Origin: Cryptomeria japonica
Lineage: Eukaryota; Streptophyta; Pinopsida; Cupressales; Cupressaceae
Length of the DNA stretch: 64,000 nucleotides
Assembly: GCF_030272615.1 (NCBI RefSeq)
Contig: NC_081414.1
Span: 234,893,233-234,957,232 of the forward strand
Direction of reading: 5' to 3'
The translations under genes were made by a program, and so were the position numbers. Under the pieces are notes generated by a model. That model made no database searches, had not been told where the DNA came from, and saw only the letters and a program-made list of their open reading frames with translations. Positions 24,313-35,869 of the stretch are shown here, one piece after another. Position 1 is the first letter of the stretch. Each line of letters starts with the position of its first letter.

Positions 24313-26320
24313 TTATCGAGGTGTAGGTTTGTCAACAAGGTTCCCAAAATTATTAGAGTCCATACCAAGGTCATTAGGAGAAAAATCAAGAGATTCAATC
24401 TCAACCACATTGGTAGAATGAGAAGGCAATAGCTTGGTAAATATTTGGAGGTTTTGATTAGGAGTTGTGGATATAGTATTATTATCAATGAATTCTTGGA
24501 TCTTATTCCTCAACTTGTAACACTTCTCAACATCATGGTCAATTTGATGGTGATATTAACAAAAAACTTTGAGATCATGGTAAGCTGGCAATGGTTTGGA
24601 AGTGTCAATTGGCTTGATGGGAGGAAGTTGCAACACATTAGAATTCATTAACTTCAACATTATACTATGCAAAGACTCAAAAAGAGGATTTAATTATTTT
24701 CTAAAGTATTTGGATAAAGGGGCCACACCTGATGTCGTGGCTACCACTTGAGTGTTGATATTGTCATTTAGCTTGATGAAACCTTTGTTAGGTTTGAACT
24801 TTACAAATGATTATTGATCACTCTCATTCTTATCAATCGGAGCCATTGAAGAGGATGATTCAAATTGACCCACCTGAAGCTAATAATTATAAAGCATTGC
24901 ACACAATCGCGTAAAGGAAATAAACTCAAAAAATAGAAGCTTATCTCTAATGTCTTTTTGTAAATTTTAGTAGTAAAAATTATTTGAACATCATGATCAG
25001 GCACTTGATAATCAATTTGAGAATAAAAATATTTATATTTGCCAATAAAATTAGTCACTTTTTATTTAACTCCTTGTTTACAATGAATCAAATCTGTCAA
25101 AGTAATCTTAGGACCAATGTTACTTTGAGATTGTTGAATGAAAGTATTAGCCAATTGTTGAAAAAAAAAAAATAGAATGAGGAGACAAAGAACAATATCA
25201 TTGTAATGCATTATCCCTAGAGGTTCTAGTAAACAATTTAGCCATAAGTCTTTGGTCATGAGAAAAATCACTACACAAAGTTTGAAATGTCTTCACATGA
25301 GTCAAGGGGTCACCTTTTCAATTATGCAAATCTAATTGAGGGACTTCCATATGTTTAGGAGGAATAACACAGACAATGTCATCAAATAGTAGGCTCGCTA
25401 CATAAAATGTGGGAACATTGAACTTGGATTGAGTTATGAAAGCCAATTGATGTTGTAGGGATTTAACCGTTTGGGCTAGGTTATTGATGGTTGCTTTAGT
25501 GGATGGATTGAAATTAGACATGTTAGATTGTGATGGGGAAGTAATATTGTTATATGTAGGTGGAGGTTTAGAATACGGAGGTGGAGCATTTTCGTATGTT
25601 GGTAAGGGAAATGGTTGTGGAAAAAATGGAAGACTCATGGAAGGAGGTATGTAAGAATATTGATTAATATGATTTCTCTAATGAATAACATGTGTAGGAT
25701 TAATATTTTGTGTAGAATTAGTCATGATAGAAGATGTAAATATAGACACACTAGGCAAGGATGTAGGTATAGGAATGGAATGGTTAACTTGACTAGTGGG
25801 TTTTGATTAACCAAGGACTTCAACACAACTTTTGATTGGCATGATATTAGAATCAACAATATGAGCAAGGCCATGCAACAAATCCACACCTATCTTATCA
25901 CTTTGCACCATTCTTTTTAATCCTTCAATCAAGGGGATTGCCTCACTTTTTGGGTATTGTTGACTCATCCATTATTGAAGATTTTTAAATTTGTTGTCAA
26001 TATTCTCCAATTGGTCAATGGTGACCCTAGTGATTCATCCAATCATGAGAATTATGAGGAGAATGGGGATAAATGATGCCAATTGTTGGATTAGATGAAG
26101 TACCAACATTCTCATCAAACAAGTTATCCTTGAACTAAGGTTCCATTCCTTAGTGTTTAAACCTTGGGAGGAATTAAGTATACAACTTGTCACTAGAATC
26201 TTGTACGTAGGACTAATTGTAACAAAAATCACACACAAAGGAGGGAAAATTTGATGCAAAAATTGAAAACTATGATTAAGCAATGCAATTTGTTGTAAAA
26301 ATGATTGATTAACCAATTAA
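24313..26320 (-). pseudogene. Ty3-type gag remnant
   Basis: A Pro/Tyr-rich stretch (PFPLPTYENAPPPYSKPPP, near 25600) is followed by KFNVPTFY and VIPPKHMEVPQ. Next comes a segment with FQTLCSDFSHDQRLMAKLF and QLANTFIQQSQSNIGPK, typical of the retrotransposon gag domain that forms the particle shell. A conserved Trp codon before YCSL has become TGA near 25215. Further on, YHHQIDHDVEKC (near 24530) looks like a zinc-knuckle remnant. The frame has several stops and shifts. The N-terminal part (26035-26316) is in a different frame and less certain. Confidence 0.75.
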
Positions 26321-26572
26321 GTAAATTGAATAGTGATTTTGAATATTAGATACCACCAAATATGAACATAACATGTCATAATAATCAGATCTAGAAATAC
26401 GTTTGAAAATTTATGCAACCCACAATTCAATTTTATAATAAATTAGGGTTTTTGTGAAATTAACCACTAAATTTAGTAATTTAATTGCAAATAAGATATA
26501 TGAGTCTAAAAATTAATGTTAAAATGCATACAAATCAAATCTAAGACAATCAATCAGAAATTAGCATGAAAG

Positions 26573-26588
26573 AAGTCAAGTTCACCAA
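26573..26588 (-). other. Candidate primer binding site
   Basis: On the minus strand, TGGTGAACTTGACTT follows the candidate LTR end CCCCCATTACA by two bases. TGG matches the CCA end of a tRNA, but I cannot name the tRNA. It supports 26591 as the inner LTR boundary. Confidence 0.45.
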
Positions 26589-26590
26589 AA

Positions 26591-27755
26591 TGTAATGGGG
26601 GCAAAATTAGGAATTAGGGTCTAGGATAATAATACCACTAATAAGACAAATTTGCCCATTACATTGAAAGAGGAGTGAGCCTAGTAGATCTAGCCACAAT
26701 CCAAATAAGGAAAGGGATGAAATTTTGATTAGATTCACTAGTTGAGGGTAGTAATCATCTTTCTTAGTTGAATTTAGAATGTAATTATGAAATTGGGGTA
26801 AAACCATGAATAATTGAAGAAAATTGTCGAAAATAAACTGTTGCAGATATCCCACAAAGCCACAAACTAAGATCTGGGCAAAATCAAATGTTTATAACCT
26901 ATTCCCAAAATTTTGGCTTGATTTTTTAGGACCAAGTAGTACAAGTTCGCCCTAGTCCTTTGAATTTCCCTTCGTCGAAAGTTGAACCTGTTCATCACTA
27001 TCGACTGTATCGGAATTCCCGAGTATAGCCCTTGCACCTATTTCCTGCACACAAAAAGAGAGGAAAATTTGTTGGGGATAGGTGTTTTCCTTAGGTCAAA
27101 TCATGATTCAGGAATTAACCTTGAGATTGAAATATGAATTGAAATGGAAATCACTACAAAATGCTTTCATTTTGAGGAAAAGGCTAGATCTGAAACACAA
27201 GTGTTGATAATTAAAATATACCTTGATGAGCTTGTCTTTGATCCTCGTGCAAGGGTATTAGGATGTCTTGTAAAATGCCTTCAAAGAAGATTGATCATGG
27301 ATCCCATCTTGAATGGACAAACTTTACTTTACTTTTTCTCCAACGCTTGATGAATGATTGGTTGCTTGCTCACTTGAATTTGTTAGAATACATAATTAAG
27401 ATCTTGATTCTGGTTTGTTAGGTTTCAAATGAGAGAGGTTGACCTCCTTTTATACTTGATTTCTTGAAAATTAGTTGAAATTCTAGAGTAGGCCAACACG
27501 AAGTCAAATTTCCCACTCACTTGAAATGACCTTTATGGGGACCCAAAATGGGTCTTGATTAGGAGAACTAGGGCCTTGGTCTCCTTGGTTCTGAGCTAGG
27601 ACAAGGGTGCCCAACACCTTAGTCCTAAGAATCAGGACTCCAACATGAGGGGGAGAGAGTGAAGATGATGAAAATGTGAGGTTGATAGGTGGTGTGAGAA
27701 AATTTAGGATAGACATCAAGCATTAGACATCAAAGCACCAAAGTGAGGTCTACAT
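26591..27755 (-). repeat. 5' LTR of the gag-protease element
   Basis: Inner end at 26591 (minus-strand ...CCCCCATTACA). The outer part, 27310-27755, is shared with the left LTR, for example ACTCCAACATGAGGG and GAGGTTGATAGGTGGTGTGAG. After 27750 the two copies differ, and a second similar phrase (GGTCTATAGATC to ACATGTGG, near 27800) may mean an internal duplication, so the outer boundary is approximate. Confidence 0.5.
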
Positions 27756-29018
27756 ATACAATTTACAATACTAAAATCAGTATGATATTGAAGGGCAAGA
27801 TTAGGTCTATAGATCAAGCAACATGTGGTGAATGGTCTTAGGAGATTAGAACCTTTTGATCTTTGTCTTGGAAATGTTGCATGAACAACACATTAACTTT
27901 TAATGAAGATATCTTTAGTGCATTGAGAATTCATTAGATGAGCATCCAAGATTTGAAACTTTTCTCTTCAAAAGAATTTTGGAAGCAAGAAGACTCTCCG
28001 TGGAATGGAAAAGTGCTTCTCAAAGCTATAATGCAATTTATTTTTCAATGCTCTTCTCATGCACTAAATTATTTACACTTTACATACCAAATGCCAAAGA
28101 CTATTTTGTTCCAACATAGTTTCGCTATGCTAGAGTTGCCTCGCACCACAAGCAATGTCCAATATGCATTAAAATGAATATTTTTTCCAAAATATATTTC
28201 TTCAACTTAGAGCACTTTTCTTCATTGCTTATATCATGGATTTACCATTAGCAATAATAGTCTCAAAAGATCACACCATTTTTCTCGGCATTCCCTTATG
28301 CTATCAATTTTTATTGCTTAAAAGACAATGTCAATGCCTGTGAACATTAATCAAGTTTTGTAACATTTATGCTTTCAATGCATAATTGATTTTTTCTCAT
28401 GACTCAATTATTCAATATCACCTTTCTTTTGAAAAAATGCAATTGCTAACATTATACACATCAAGGAATAAAAAAATAAACTAAATTGATTATATCTATT
28501 TCATTTTCCACAAGTCTCCTTTCAACTCCCCATGGATGAGATCAATCACAAACAAAAATATTGAAAATAGCTCCAACAAAACTTTTGTAAACCACACACA
28601 CTAAGCAACATATTAAGTCTAGATAGTGTTAGTCAACTCTGAGTGTTTAACACTTTTAAGCCTAGAAATGTATTCTTAGTGTGACCACATACCTTAAGCA
28701 ACATATTAAACCTAGAAAATGCCAGTCAACTTTGAGTGTTTAACACTTTTAAGCTTAGAAATATAAGCTTAATGTGTGTGATTTAAGCCATTCTCATCCT
28801 CCTTTCATATTTCACAGCCCATTTTCATTACGACTTTAATAATAATCTAAGATCCAAAATCAAATACACAAAAAAAACATAAAAAAATATATCTACAAAA
28901 TGATATACAAAAACATACAAAACATATATTACAGAAATTCTCAGCCTTAATAACATTATTAGTGATCTTTACAAAGATCTCCACACTTCCCCTATGAAAC
29001 AACTACTAATTATTCCAC
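27756..29018. other. Non-coding 3' flank of the aquaporin gene
   Basis: AT-rich with no coding motif. The only structure seen is the short tandem duplication at 28602-28780. Confidence 0.5.
28602..28780 (+). repeat. Tandem duplication, 93-base period
   Basis: TAAGCAACATATTAA occurs at 28602 and 28695. Each is followed by a GTCAACTYTGAGTGTTTAAC phrase and ACTTTTAAG. The two copies differ at several positions. Confidence 0.8.
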
Positions 29019-29118
29019 ATCAAACATAAATTATCAAACAAACACAACATTATTAAATAACTACAAACACTCTGAATGGCAAACTTAAGGAATCCATTCA
29101 ATCCACTTCCTTAATAAC

Positions 29119-30079
29119 CTACTGAATCAACGACCCCTCCATATCAGGGACTATGGAAACATAGTTCTCAGTGACAAAGACACTCTCGTACACAAAACCA
29201 GAGAGGCCACCACCGATGAGAGGGCCGACCCAGTAAACCCAATGCTCTTTCCAATCTCCACTGGCCAAAGCAGGACCAAATGAGCGAGCAGGATTCATGG
29301 AAGCCCCTGAGAAGGGCCCTCCTGCAATAATATTGGCAAACACTACCAATCCTATACACAGTGGTGCAGTAGGCCCCACACTTCCCTTCTTTGGATCCAC
29401 TGCCGTTGCGTACACTGTGAAGAGCAATGAGAATGTCAACACAATCTCCCATATCACCCCTTGGAAGTATGTCACGCCCGATGCCAATGCGTGCACAGGT
29501 GTTACCTTCAAAACAAAACAAGAAAAAATCATAAGATTTTCATGAATTCTTTCACCCAAGAAATGGGATTTTTCTTAGCAAAAAAAGGATTTTGTTTTGG
29601 GTTGCTTACCATGCCACCAGTGAGAAAAACGAGCAAGTAGCAGGCAATTGCAGAGCCCAGGCACTGTGCAATCCAGTAGAGAACCGACCTGAAAATGGTG
29701 ATGTGGCCTCCTACTGCTAAGCCCAATGTGACCGCCGGGTTGAGGTGTCCTCCTGAGATGTTAAAACCCGCAGAAATCATTGCATAGACTACAAAAGCAT
29801 GGGTCAAGGCCACCACTGTTAAGCCTAGTAGCGAGGACCCTTCAAACGCCAGCTTGTCTGCAACACATCAAATTCATTCCCTTTAAACTCTCGATTTTCT
29901 TAGAAAACGGTGATTTTAAAATGCAAAATGAGATAAAGTTGTGGGTTTTCACCCGTTGCCATGGCAGATCCAACCCCTGCAAACACAAACAAGAAAGTCA
30001 ATATGAGTTCTGCTAATACTGCTTTCGCACAGTCCGACTGGCGGACCTCTTGGCCATTGCCCAGAGCAATCTTCAACAT
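29119..30079 (-). CDS. TIP4: Tonoplast intrinsic protein, TIP4 type (aquaporin)
   Basis: A three-exon gene: exon 1 at 29953-30079, exon 2 at 29610-29857 and exon 3 at 29119-29505, with GT-AG introns of 95 and 104 bases. The spliced product is 253 residues, normal for TIPs, with no stop or shift. TIPs are six-helix channels of the vacuolar membrane that pass water and small neutral solutes. Both pore motifs are present: [10 protein letters not shown] in exon 2 and [14 protein letters not shown] in exon 3. Selectivity-filter positions read His (LTHAF), Ile (IWEIV), Ala (GASMNPA) and Arg (after the second NPA), the combination typical of TIP3/TIP4. [32 protein letters not shown] and [19 protein letters not shown] resemble TIP4;1. 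The start is the ATG at 30077-30079, the only one giving the usual short N-terminus. It is very probably functional; the subclass is inferred. Confidence 0.93.
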
Positions 30080-31139
30080 CTTGGTAAGCGAAAATGGGTT
30101 TGTGTGCAGAAATGGAGTTTTGAGAGGGGGATTAAAAGGGCATTAGCCCGCTTGGTTCGGCTCGTTGGGCGGCATTGCAAGGGTGAAAGAGGATCGTTTT
30201 CATGTGCCAATCCATGGTACTCGCATTATTTTCCCCAGTGGGTGCTGCGTCTTCTCTTAATTTGTAAGGTTGACATGTACAGTGAAAGTTTTCATTCCGC
30301 CATTTCAGGGTCGCTTCCATCTGGAAATTGTATAGAATACTGTAAATATCGATTTCACAATTGTGTAATATACACTAAGTACCGATCTCACGTTTGTGTA
30401 AAAGATTAATATTTTGTTGGAGGTCAATGCCTAAGGTCCATAGTGATAGCCAATAAATGGTGAGAAAATAAGGGGCCCTTTTAGTGGAATTATCTTTCAA
30501 TTTAGAGAGATTCCTCCCTAAATTAGGGGAGAAGGATTATGGTTGAAAAGGTCTAAAATTGGACTTCAATTGAGTGTCTTTTCAATATTAGATTTAAATT
30601 TTTATAATAAAAAAATTACGTTATTAGTTGTATAGTTTTTAATATTATAAAAAATATAATATTATTTAAAAAAAAAGGTTGGTAGAAGGTATATGTTAGA
30701 GTTATGTTTATGTTGAATTAAGCTTAAATAATAAGATGGAACAACAAGAAGATAAGTTGCTTAAACGTCAAGAATTATATTAATAGAAGAAGAGGGGTTC
30801 ATAGTCATCTAGCTAGCCCAACAAGCTCCCAACCAATAATAACACCCTCTTCTTAACTATCATCCTCTACAAGCTATGTAGCATGAGCAAGAGAAATAGT
30901 TGAGCCATGCATGGTAACTTGCTCGAATATGGCCAACCAAAAACACCTTGGTCGTGAGGCTAGTCGGAGGCTGAAGGTGGGTGGGATGGTTGAGACGACC
31001 CATGAGTAGATTGGCCCATGGCTCTTCTAAAAGTAGGTTGGGAAGGATGTGACTATGACTCATCACCTCCCTAAGATATCTAACTATGTCCACGATGAGG
31101 ACAATGACCCCTATTGGCAATTGTACATGGGGCATTACC
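30080..31139. other. Upstream flank of the aquaporin gene
   Basis: The promoter should lie here, read on the minus strand. A weak TATA-like CTATACAA occurs at 30329-30336, about 250 bases before the ATG; I would not rely on it. Beyond about 30420 the sequence is AT-rich with no gene seen. A minus-strand frame at 30860-31165 has no known motif. Confidence 0.4.
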
Positions 31140-31730
31140 CTATAGATGTGCCACTTCAATTGCAACTTTATTGGCTTGCTTATGAATTTTTATAATCAAA
31201 TTAGAATAAATCATTTCTTTAGTGCTAAGAAAGAAGTCAATATATAAAAAAATAATAAAAATAGCAAAATTCTTATCTCTCCAAATGTCAAAAAGAATCT
31301 AGAATGCAAAAAATTGAGAAATATGGACAATTTTAACAACTAATCTAGGTCAATCACTCAACAAGACTGTATGCCATGAGAAATGATTGGGTTTGAAAGG
31401 CTCAAAAAGTCATGAAACGAATTCCAATCTTATTAATCTCTAGAATAAAACTAGAAAAGGTGCTTGAAACTGGACCCTGTTCTCCATAGAAGGAGCAATG
31501 AGGATTAACAACTCCTAAATGACTCGATCTAGTACCAATACAAGGTCCCTTATACAGAATAAACATGAAGCAAAATGAGAAAGCTTTGGTTCAAGAATTA
31601 TCTAGATCAAATAAATTAAAATATACAATGTCATGTAGCCAAAGAAGATTAGAGATGTCGTATATGATTCAAATAAGAAACCATGGGAAGGCGGAGTGAA
31701 AGTCAAGCATATCCTTTGTGGGGACTATTG
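31140..31730 (-). pseudogene. LINE ORF2 C-terminal remnant
   Basis: Minus-strand translation in shifting frames gives GVVNPHCSFYGEQ, like the zinc-binding region after the reverse transcriptase of plant LINEs, and then FDIWRDKNFAIF (near 31270), the typical Trp-x-Arg-x-x-Asn phrase that follows it. Many stops and shifts occur between. It is much older than the LINE at 44376-46865. Its upstream side is cut by the solo LTR at 31745. Confidence 0.5.
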
Positions 31731-31744
31731 TGAAATGGTGTGTG

Positions 31745-32786
31745 TGATGCTAAAAATGTAGAACATAAGAAAGGCATACACATATAATGAGACAATAAAA
31801 CATAAATGAAAAGCTTAATTGAAAACTAGATAAAAAATGCAAACCATAAGCCTTCCTTGAAATGTCCCATTTTCCTCTATTCTTGAGGACCTTGAAGGTG
31901 TTGGATTGGTTGGCTCTCAGCAGAGCAATGACCTCCAAAGTGGCAACTCAAGAGTTGAGTAGCTACTTGATAATGATTGATTATGCAAATGATATAAAAT
32001 GCAATGCTATGATTAATCCAAAATGCTAATTACTAGATGATTGAAAAGAAAATGCCTATAGTAATGATGCTAAAGCTATGAATGCAAGGGATCCTTATTG
32101 CTCCAAGATGGGGGATATTTATAGGAATTCCAAGGCCAAAGTTGAGGTGGCAGGAATCAACGATCCAGATCTGATTTGAAGATATCGAGGGCCAAGATTA
32201 AGGAAGTTGGAGAAGAGGTTGGAGGAAGGGACACTTGTCATCTTTGTGGTGACAAGTGTCAAGGAGACTTGCTCATGAGAGGGCAAGTGTCCAAGGGAGG
32301 AGACATGTGGAAAAAGTGCCATGTGTCTCAAGGGGAGAATATCCACACCATAGGAGGTTTGGATAAGGAGGTTAGAATGTGCAAGATATGATAGGGTTAG
32401 TTAAACCCAGGGTTAGGTGGAATGGGTTAGGCTAGGGGATGGTTAGGTTAGGTGGTTAGAAGTTAGGAGCCATGTGCTCATTTGAATTTAGAAATTCAAA
32501 TAATTTGGAAAATGATAATTAATCTCAACAAATTTGAGTTTGTTAATTTTAATTAGGGAAATTAGAAGAATTGATTTAAATGGGGGAAATGATTAATCAA
32601 TTTGGATTAATTAATCAAAGGGGGATATGAAATGAACTAAAAAAATATATCATGTAGATTTATTTATTAGTAGATGAATAGAGAAATTAATCAAATTGCT
32701 TGTGAATTCAATTAACTGGGAAGGGGGATTAATCAAATAACTACGTATTTAATTAACTATCTTCAGACTATTTCTAGGTGTATACA
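31745..32786 (-). repeat. Solo LTR, family A, GTGTG duplication
   Basis: On the minus strand the LTR begins TGTATACACC at 32786 and ends TAGCATCA at 31745. It is flanked by GTGTG at 31740-31744 and 32787-32791. A strong TATA box, CTATAAATATCC, lies on the minus strand at 32113-32124. The start and overall plan (AT-rich first third, TATA box near base 660-760) match the solo LTR at 50854-52041. No internal region is attached, so it is a recombination product. Confidence 0.65.
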
Positions 32787-34274
32787 GTGTGTTTTGATAC
32801 TGTAATGCCCATCAAAATATCCTAGAGAAATAATCTAAAATCTACTAACAAATGGAGATAAAAAAAATTCTAAAACATTCATTACTCTATGTTAATATTA
32901 ACATACATCAATGCAACATTAACCATTTGCAAGATCACATAAACCAGCATGTACATAATCATAAAACTATATTACGCAAACGGATTAAATCTTTCTAAAT
33001 ATCAACATATCTTCAAATATACTCTTGCAAACACATCCATTCCCTAGGGCATCTTAACGTCACTACTTGGCATCATAACACATAACACCTTTTTACCTAG
33101 AACATCATCACCTCTTATCATTCAACTATTTATTTACATTCCATGCATCTAGGATAACATTAATTCGTATGCATAACTCATCACATCACATTTCCTTAAG
33201 AACAACCATTACATTACTCATCAAGAATATTCTCCATATTCATATGTAAGATTAAAATAGCAAATACTTATCACCTTCCAACTAGGATACCATGCTACTA
33301 ACAATTTCAAGAAGCATATTTAATACTATAAACATATCCCAAACATTCCATTAACATAGTATCTCAATCCCAACATAATGAACATTTATTTATCATGAAC
33401 CAAAGATTAATGCATTGTTTTATTACAAGATCATTGTTTTCATTTCATCAAGACCTAATGCATAGGGGTACATAGAACAATCACATAGTCTCTATTGCTA
33501 CATCACATCCTAAATGCCTAATATTACAAATTACATACACACATAATATTGCTTCATTTATCATACTGCATATCAAATGAAAACATAGCATCATCATGAA
33601 GGCCCAAAGAAGATACAATAACAATCACAACAATCTAAGCACAATCTGAGCAAAATGGACTCACGAATAACACTCAAAGAAGGAGGCCTTCACAAATGCA
33701 ACATCAAAGATAAGCCAATCATGAATGCAAACTATAAAATAGATCTAAATAATATTAAATCCTCAATAGTGAGGTATAACACATCCCACTAAAGTCATAT
33801 AATAAATCTCTCAACAACAAGGCATTCTCCCTCTCGCTGGAGCATCAAATCGCATAGGAAACACCTCAATGGTAAGGCATGAACCCTCTTACCAGAGAAC
33901 ATGAAACATCATTAGAGATAAAAATACATCATAATAAACTCTCAAAATGTCAATACATATTGCACAAGCCTCTGGAGTAATCATGCAGTCCAAAAGTGCA
34001 CTCAAACAAGCTAAAAATTGACTTTCAGAGACCCCCGGGACAATTCAGCACCCCTGGTTTACAGATTGGTGCCCATGGTATGTATGCTAGAATTTTTGGA
34101 ACTTACCATGGCATTTTTTGTTTATACCATAGCATTTCTGGTCTCTGGGATGGCATTTTTGGTCATTTTGCTTGCATCTGCAAATCAAGACCCTTGCACA
34201 CTTGGTATGTTTCTTAGCATAATACTGAGACATAAGGCTAAGGAGGGGTCTCAGGAAGGCTTAGGGGTCCAAAA

Positions 34275-35496
34275 TGTTAGACAATTCAAATAACCGGAAG
34301 ACAACTGAGAGGGGGGGGGGTAAATTAGTTGTCACAGATTACCAGAACCATTAGCAATTAAAACTTTAATAACAGAACCCAAAACATTAATACCAGAATA
34401 GCAGTTAAACCAATTAAGCATAAACAATAATCATAAAATAAATACCATCCACATGACACCAAGATTTATATGTGGAAAAACTGGTAAAGGGAAAAACCAA
34501 GGTGGGAAGCCTACCCACAGTCAGATAATACTTTTGCAGTAAGCATGTGAATTACAATGGAGGGGCCTACACTTGCAGGAAGGCCAACAACTTAGAGCAC
34601 ATTGTTCATCACAAAAGGAGTCTCAGTGACTACATAGAAATCTAGACTACAATCCGGAGAAGTGTTGAATTGCAAAAGATAGCATCTCCTATGCCTGAGT
34701 ACAGTTTTGGTTAAGCTCAATACCGGAGGACTAAATTCTCTTACATAAACCCAATTCGATCTCCAATGATTGACCAAATCCTCTGCCTAAATGATATTAC
34801 ATTATTGGCACATTACATATCCATTTCCCATTCCTATGATCTCTACCATATGATCTACAATGAGATCTTACATCTATATATACAAACCCTCGACAATAAA
34901 CAATTAGGTCGGCCACCAAATAATAAACCAATTACATAATTACAAACCATGTCAACCTTATACCAAACAAATAATATCCAACACATAAGACATCCCAGAA
35001 ACACATCGAGAGGTCCGATCCACACGTTACATTAAAGTCAGTCCATAACCTAGATCAACCGGGACCCAGTATAGGTCCACATGCTATAGCAATGATCTCC
35101 ATCTGCCAAGTCTCGAACATGATCACCATCAGCATCCCGAAACTCCACCAGAAGCTGCACCAACACTACTTATGCAATTCATCAAAGATCTTCATGAAAA
35201 TCTTTGTCGATGAAACCCTCACCGGAACTAGAAACTAAGCTTCTAAGCAAACAAGATAGCATCCGATTACTAGACCAAAACCAACTTACTGAATATGAGC
35301 ATGAGTATCATGAACAAGCCAATTCCATGACCAAATCATACTGGAGCCTACCGGATCATGTTGGATCCAAATTAACCAGAAACCACTCAACCTATCAGGA
35401 TCGAAAGGGTATCAGTAAAGAATCCAAACAACTACTATTGACATCAATGACAAAACATCAATGCAACACATAACCAATTCCACCAAATGGCCAACA
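34275..35496 (-). repeat. Copia 3' LTR
   Basis: Matches 41695-42917 over its full 1.22 kb. The minus strand starts TGTTGGCCATTTGG at 35496 and ends TTGTCTAACA at 34275. It contains a G run (GAGAGGGGGGGGGG on plus) near 34308. Confidence 0.93.
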
Positions 35497-35509
35497 ATCT
35501 CCCCCTTTG
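35497..35509 (-). other. Copia polypurine tract
   Basis: The minus strand reads CCAAAGGGGGAGAT directly before the LTR start TGTTGG, the expected priming site for the plus strand. A similar CAAAGTGGGGAG lies further inside, near 35730. Confidence 0.85.
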
Positions 35510-35869
35510 GCATTGATGGCAACACTAGATGTGAAAAACGTCTAAGTACCAAGAAATGCCAAACAAGTATCCCCCAATGGAAGACAACCAACAATCTCCC
35601 ATATACAGCTCTCAAATAAATACCAAACTCCCCCTGTGAATAATATCTCTGTAAAGCTCTGAATTATACATATATCTCTCCCCTTGTCTTTTCTTTTTCA
35701 CTTTATTCTTCACATCAATATCACTCCCCACTTTGACATCAATGCCAAAAATCTAACAAAAATATCAATGCAAAAACATAAACCACCGAATCATAAAGTT
35801 GACTACTTCCCCTAAGCAGTAGCATCCCCACATCAGTGTGATGAATAATGATGAACAATAAATACTCAA

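Larger units (their letters stand above)
22314..27755 (-). mobile_element. Ty3-type LTR element with gag and protease only
   Basis: Related sequences at about 22314-22792 and 27310-27755 are the repeated part of the two LTRs. Between them, on the minus strand, lie a candidate primer site, gag with a zinc-knuckle remnant, a protease-like segment and a polypurine tract. No reverse transcriptase, RNase H or integrase motif is present, and the distance from the protease end (23718) to the polypurine tract (22804) is only about 0.9 kb. It was probably non-autonomous before it decayed. The left LTR is truncated at its junction with the aquaporin pseudogene, and the right boundary is uncertain (27755 to about 27830). 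Confidence 0.7.

Noticed and set aside
29168-29521. 117-codon alternative frame over aquaporin exon 3
   Set aside because: Shadow of the real exon, which carries NPA motifs and proper splice sites.
30132-30409. Frames upstream of the aquaporin gene
   Set aside because: Short, motif-free, in the expected promoter and 5' leader of TIP4.
34018-34293. 91-codon plus frame with hydrophobic stretch
   Set aside because: Crosses the copia LTR boundary and lies in non-coding LTR-type sequence.
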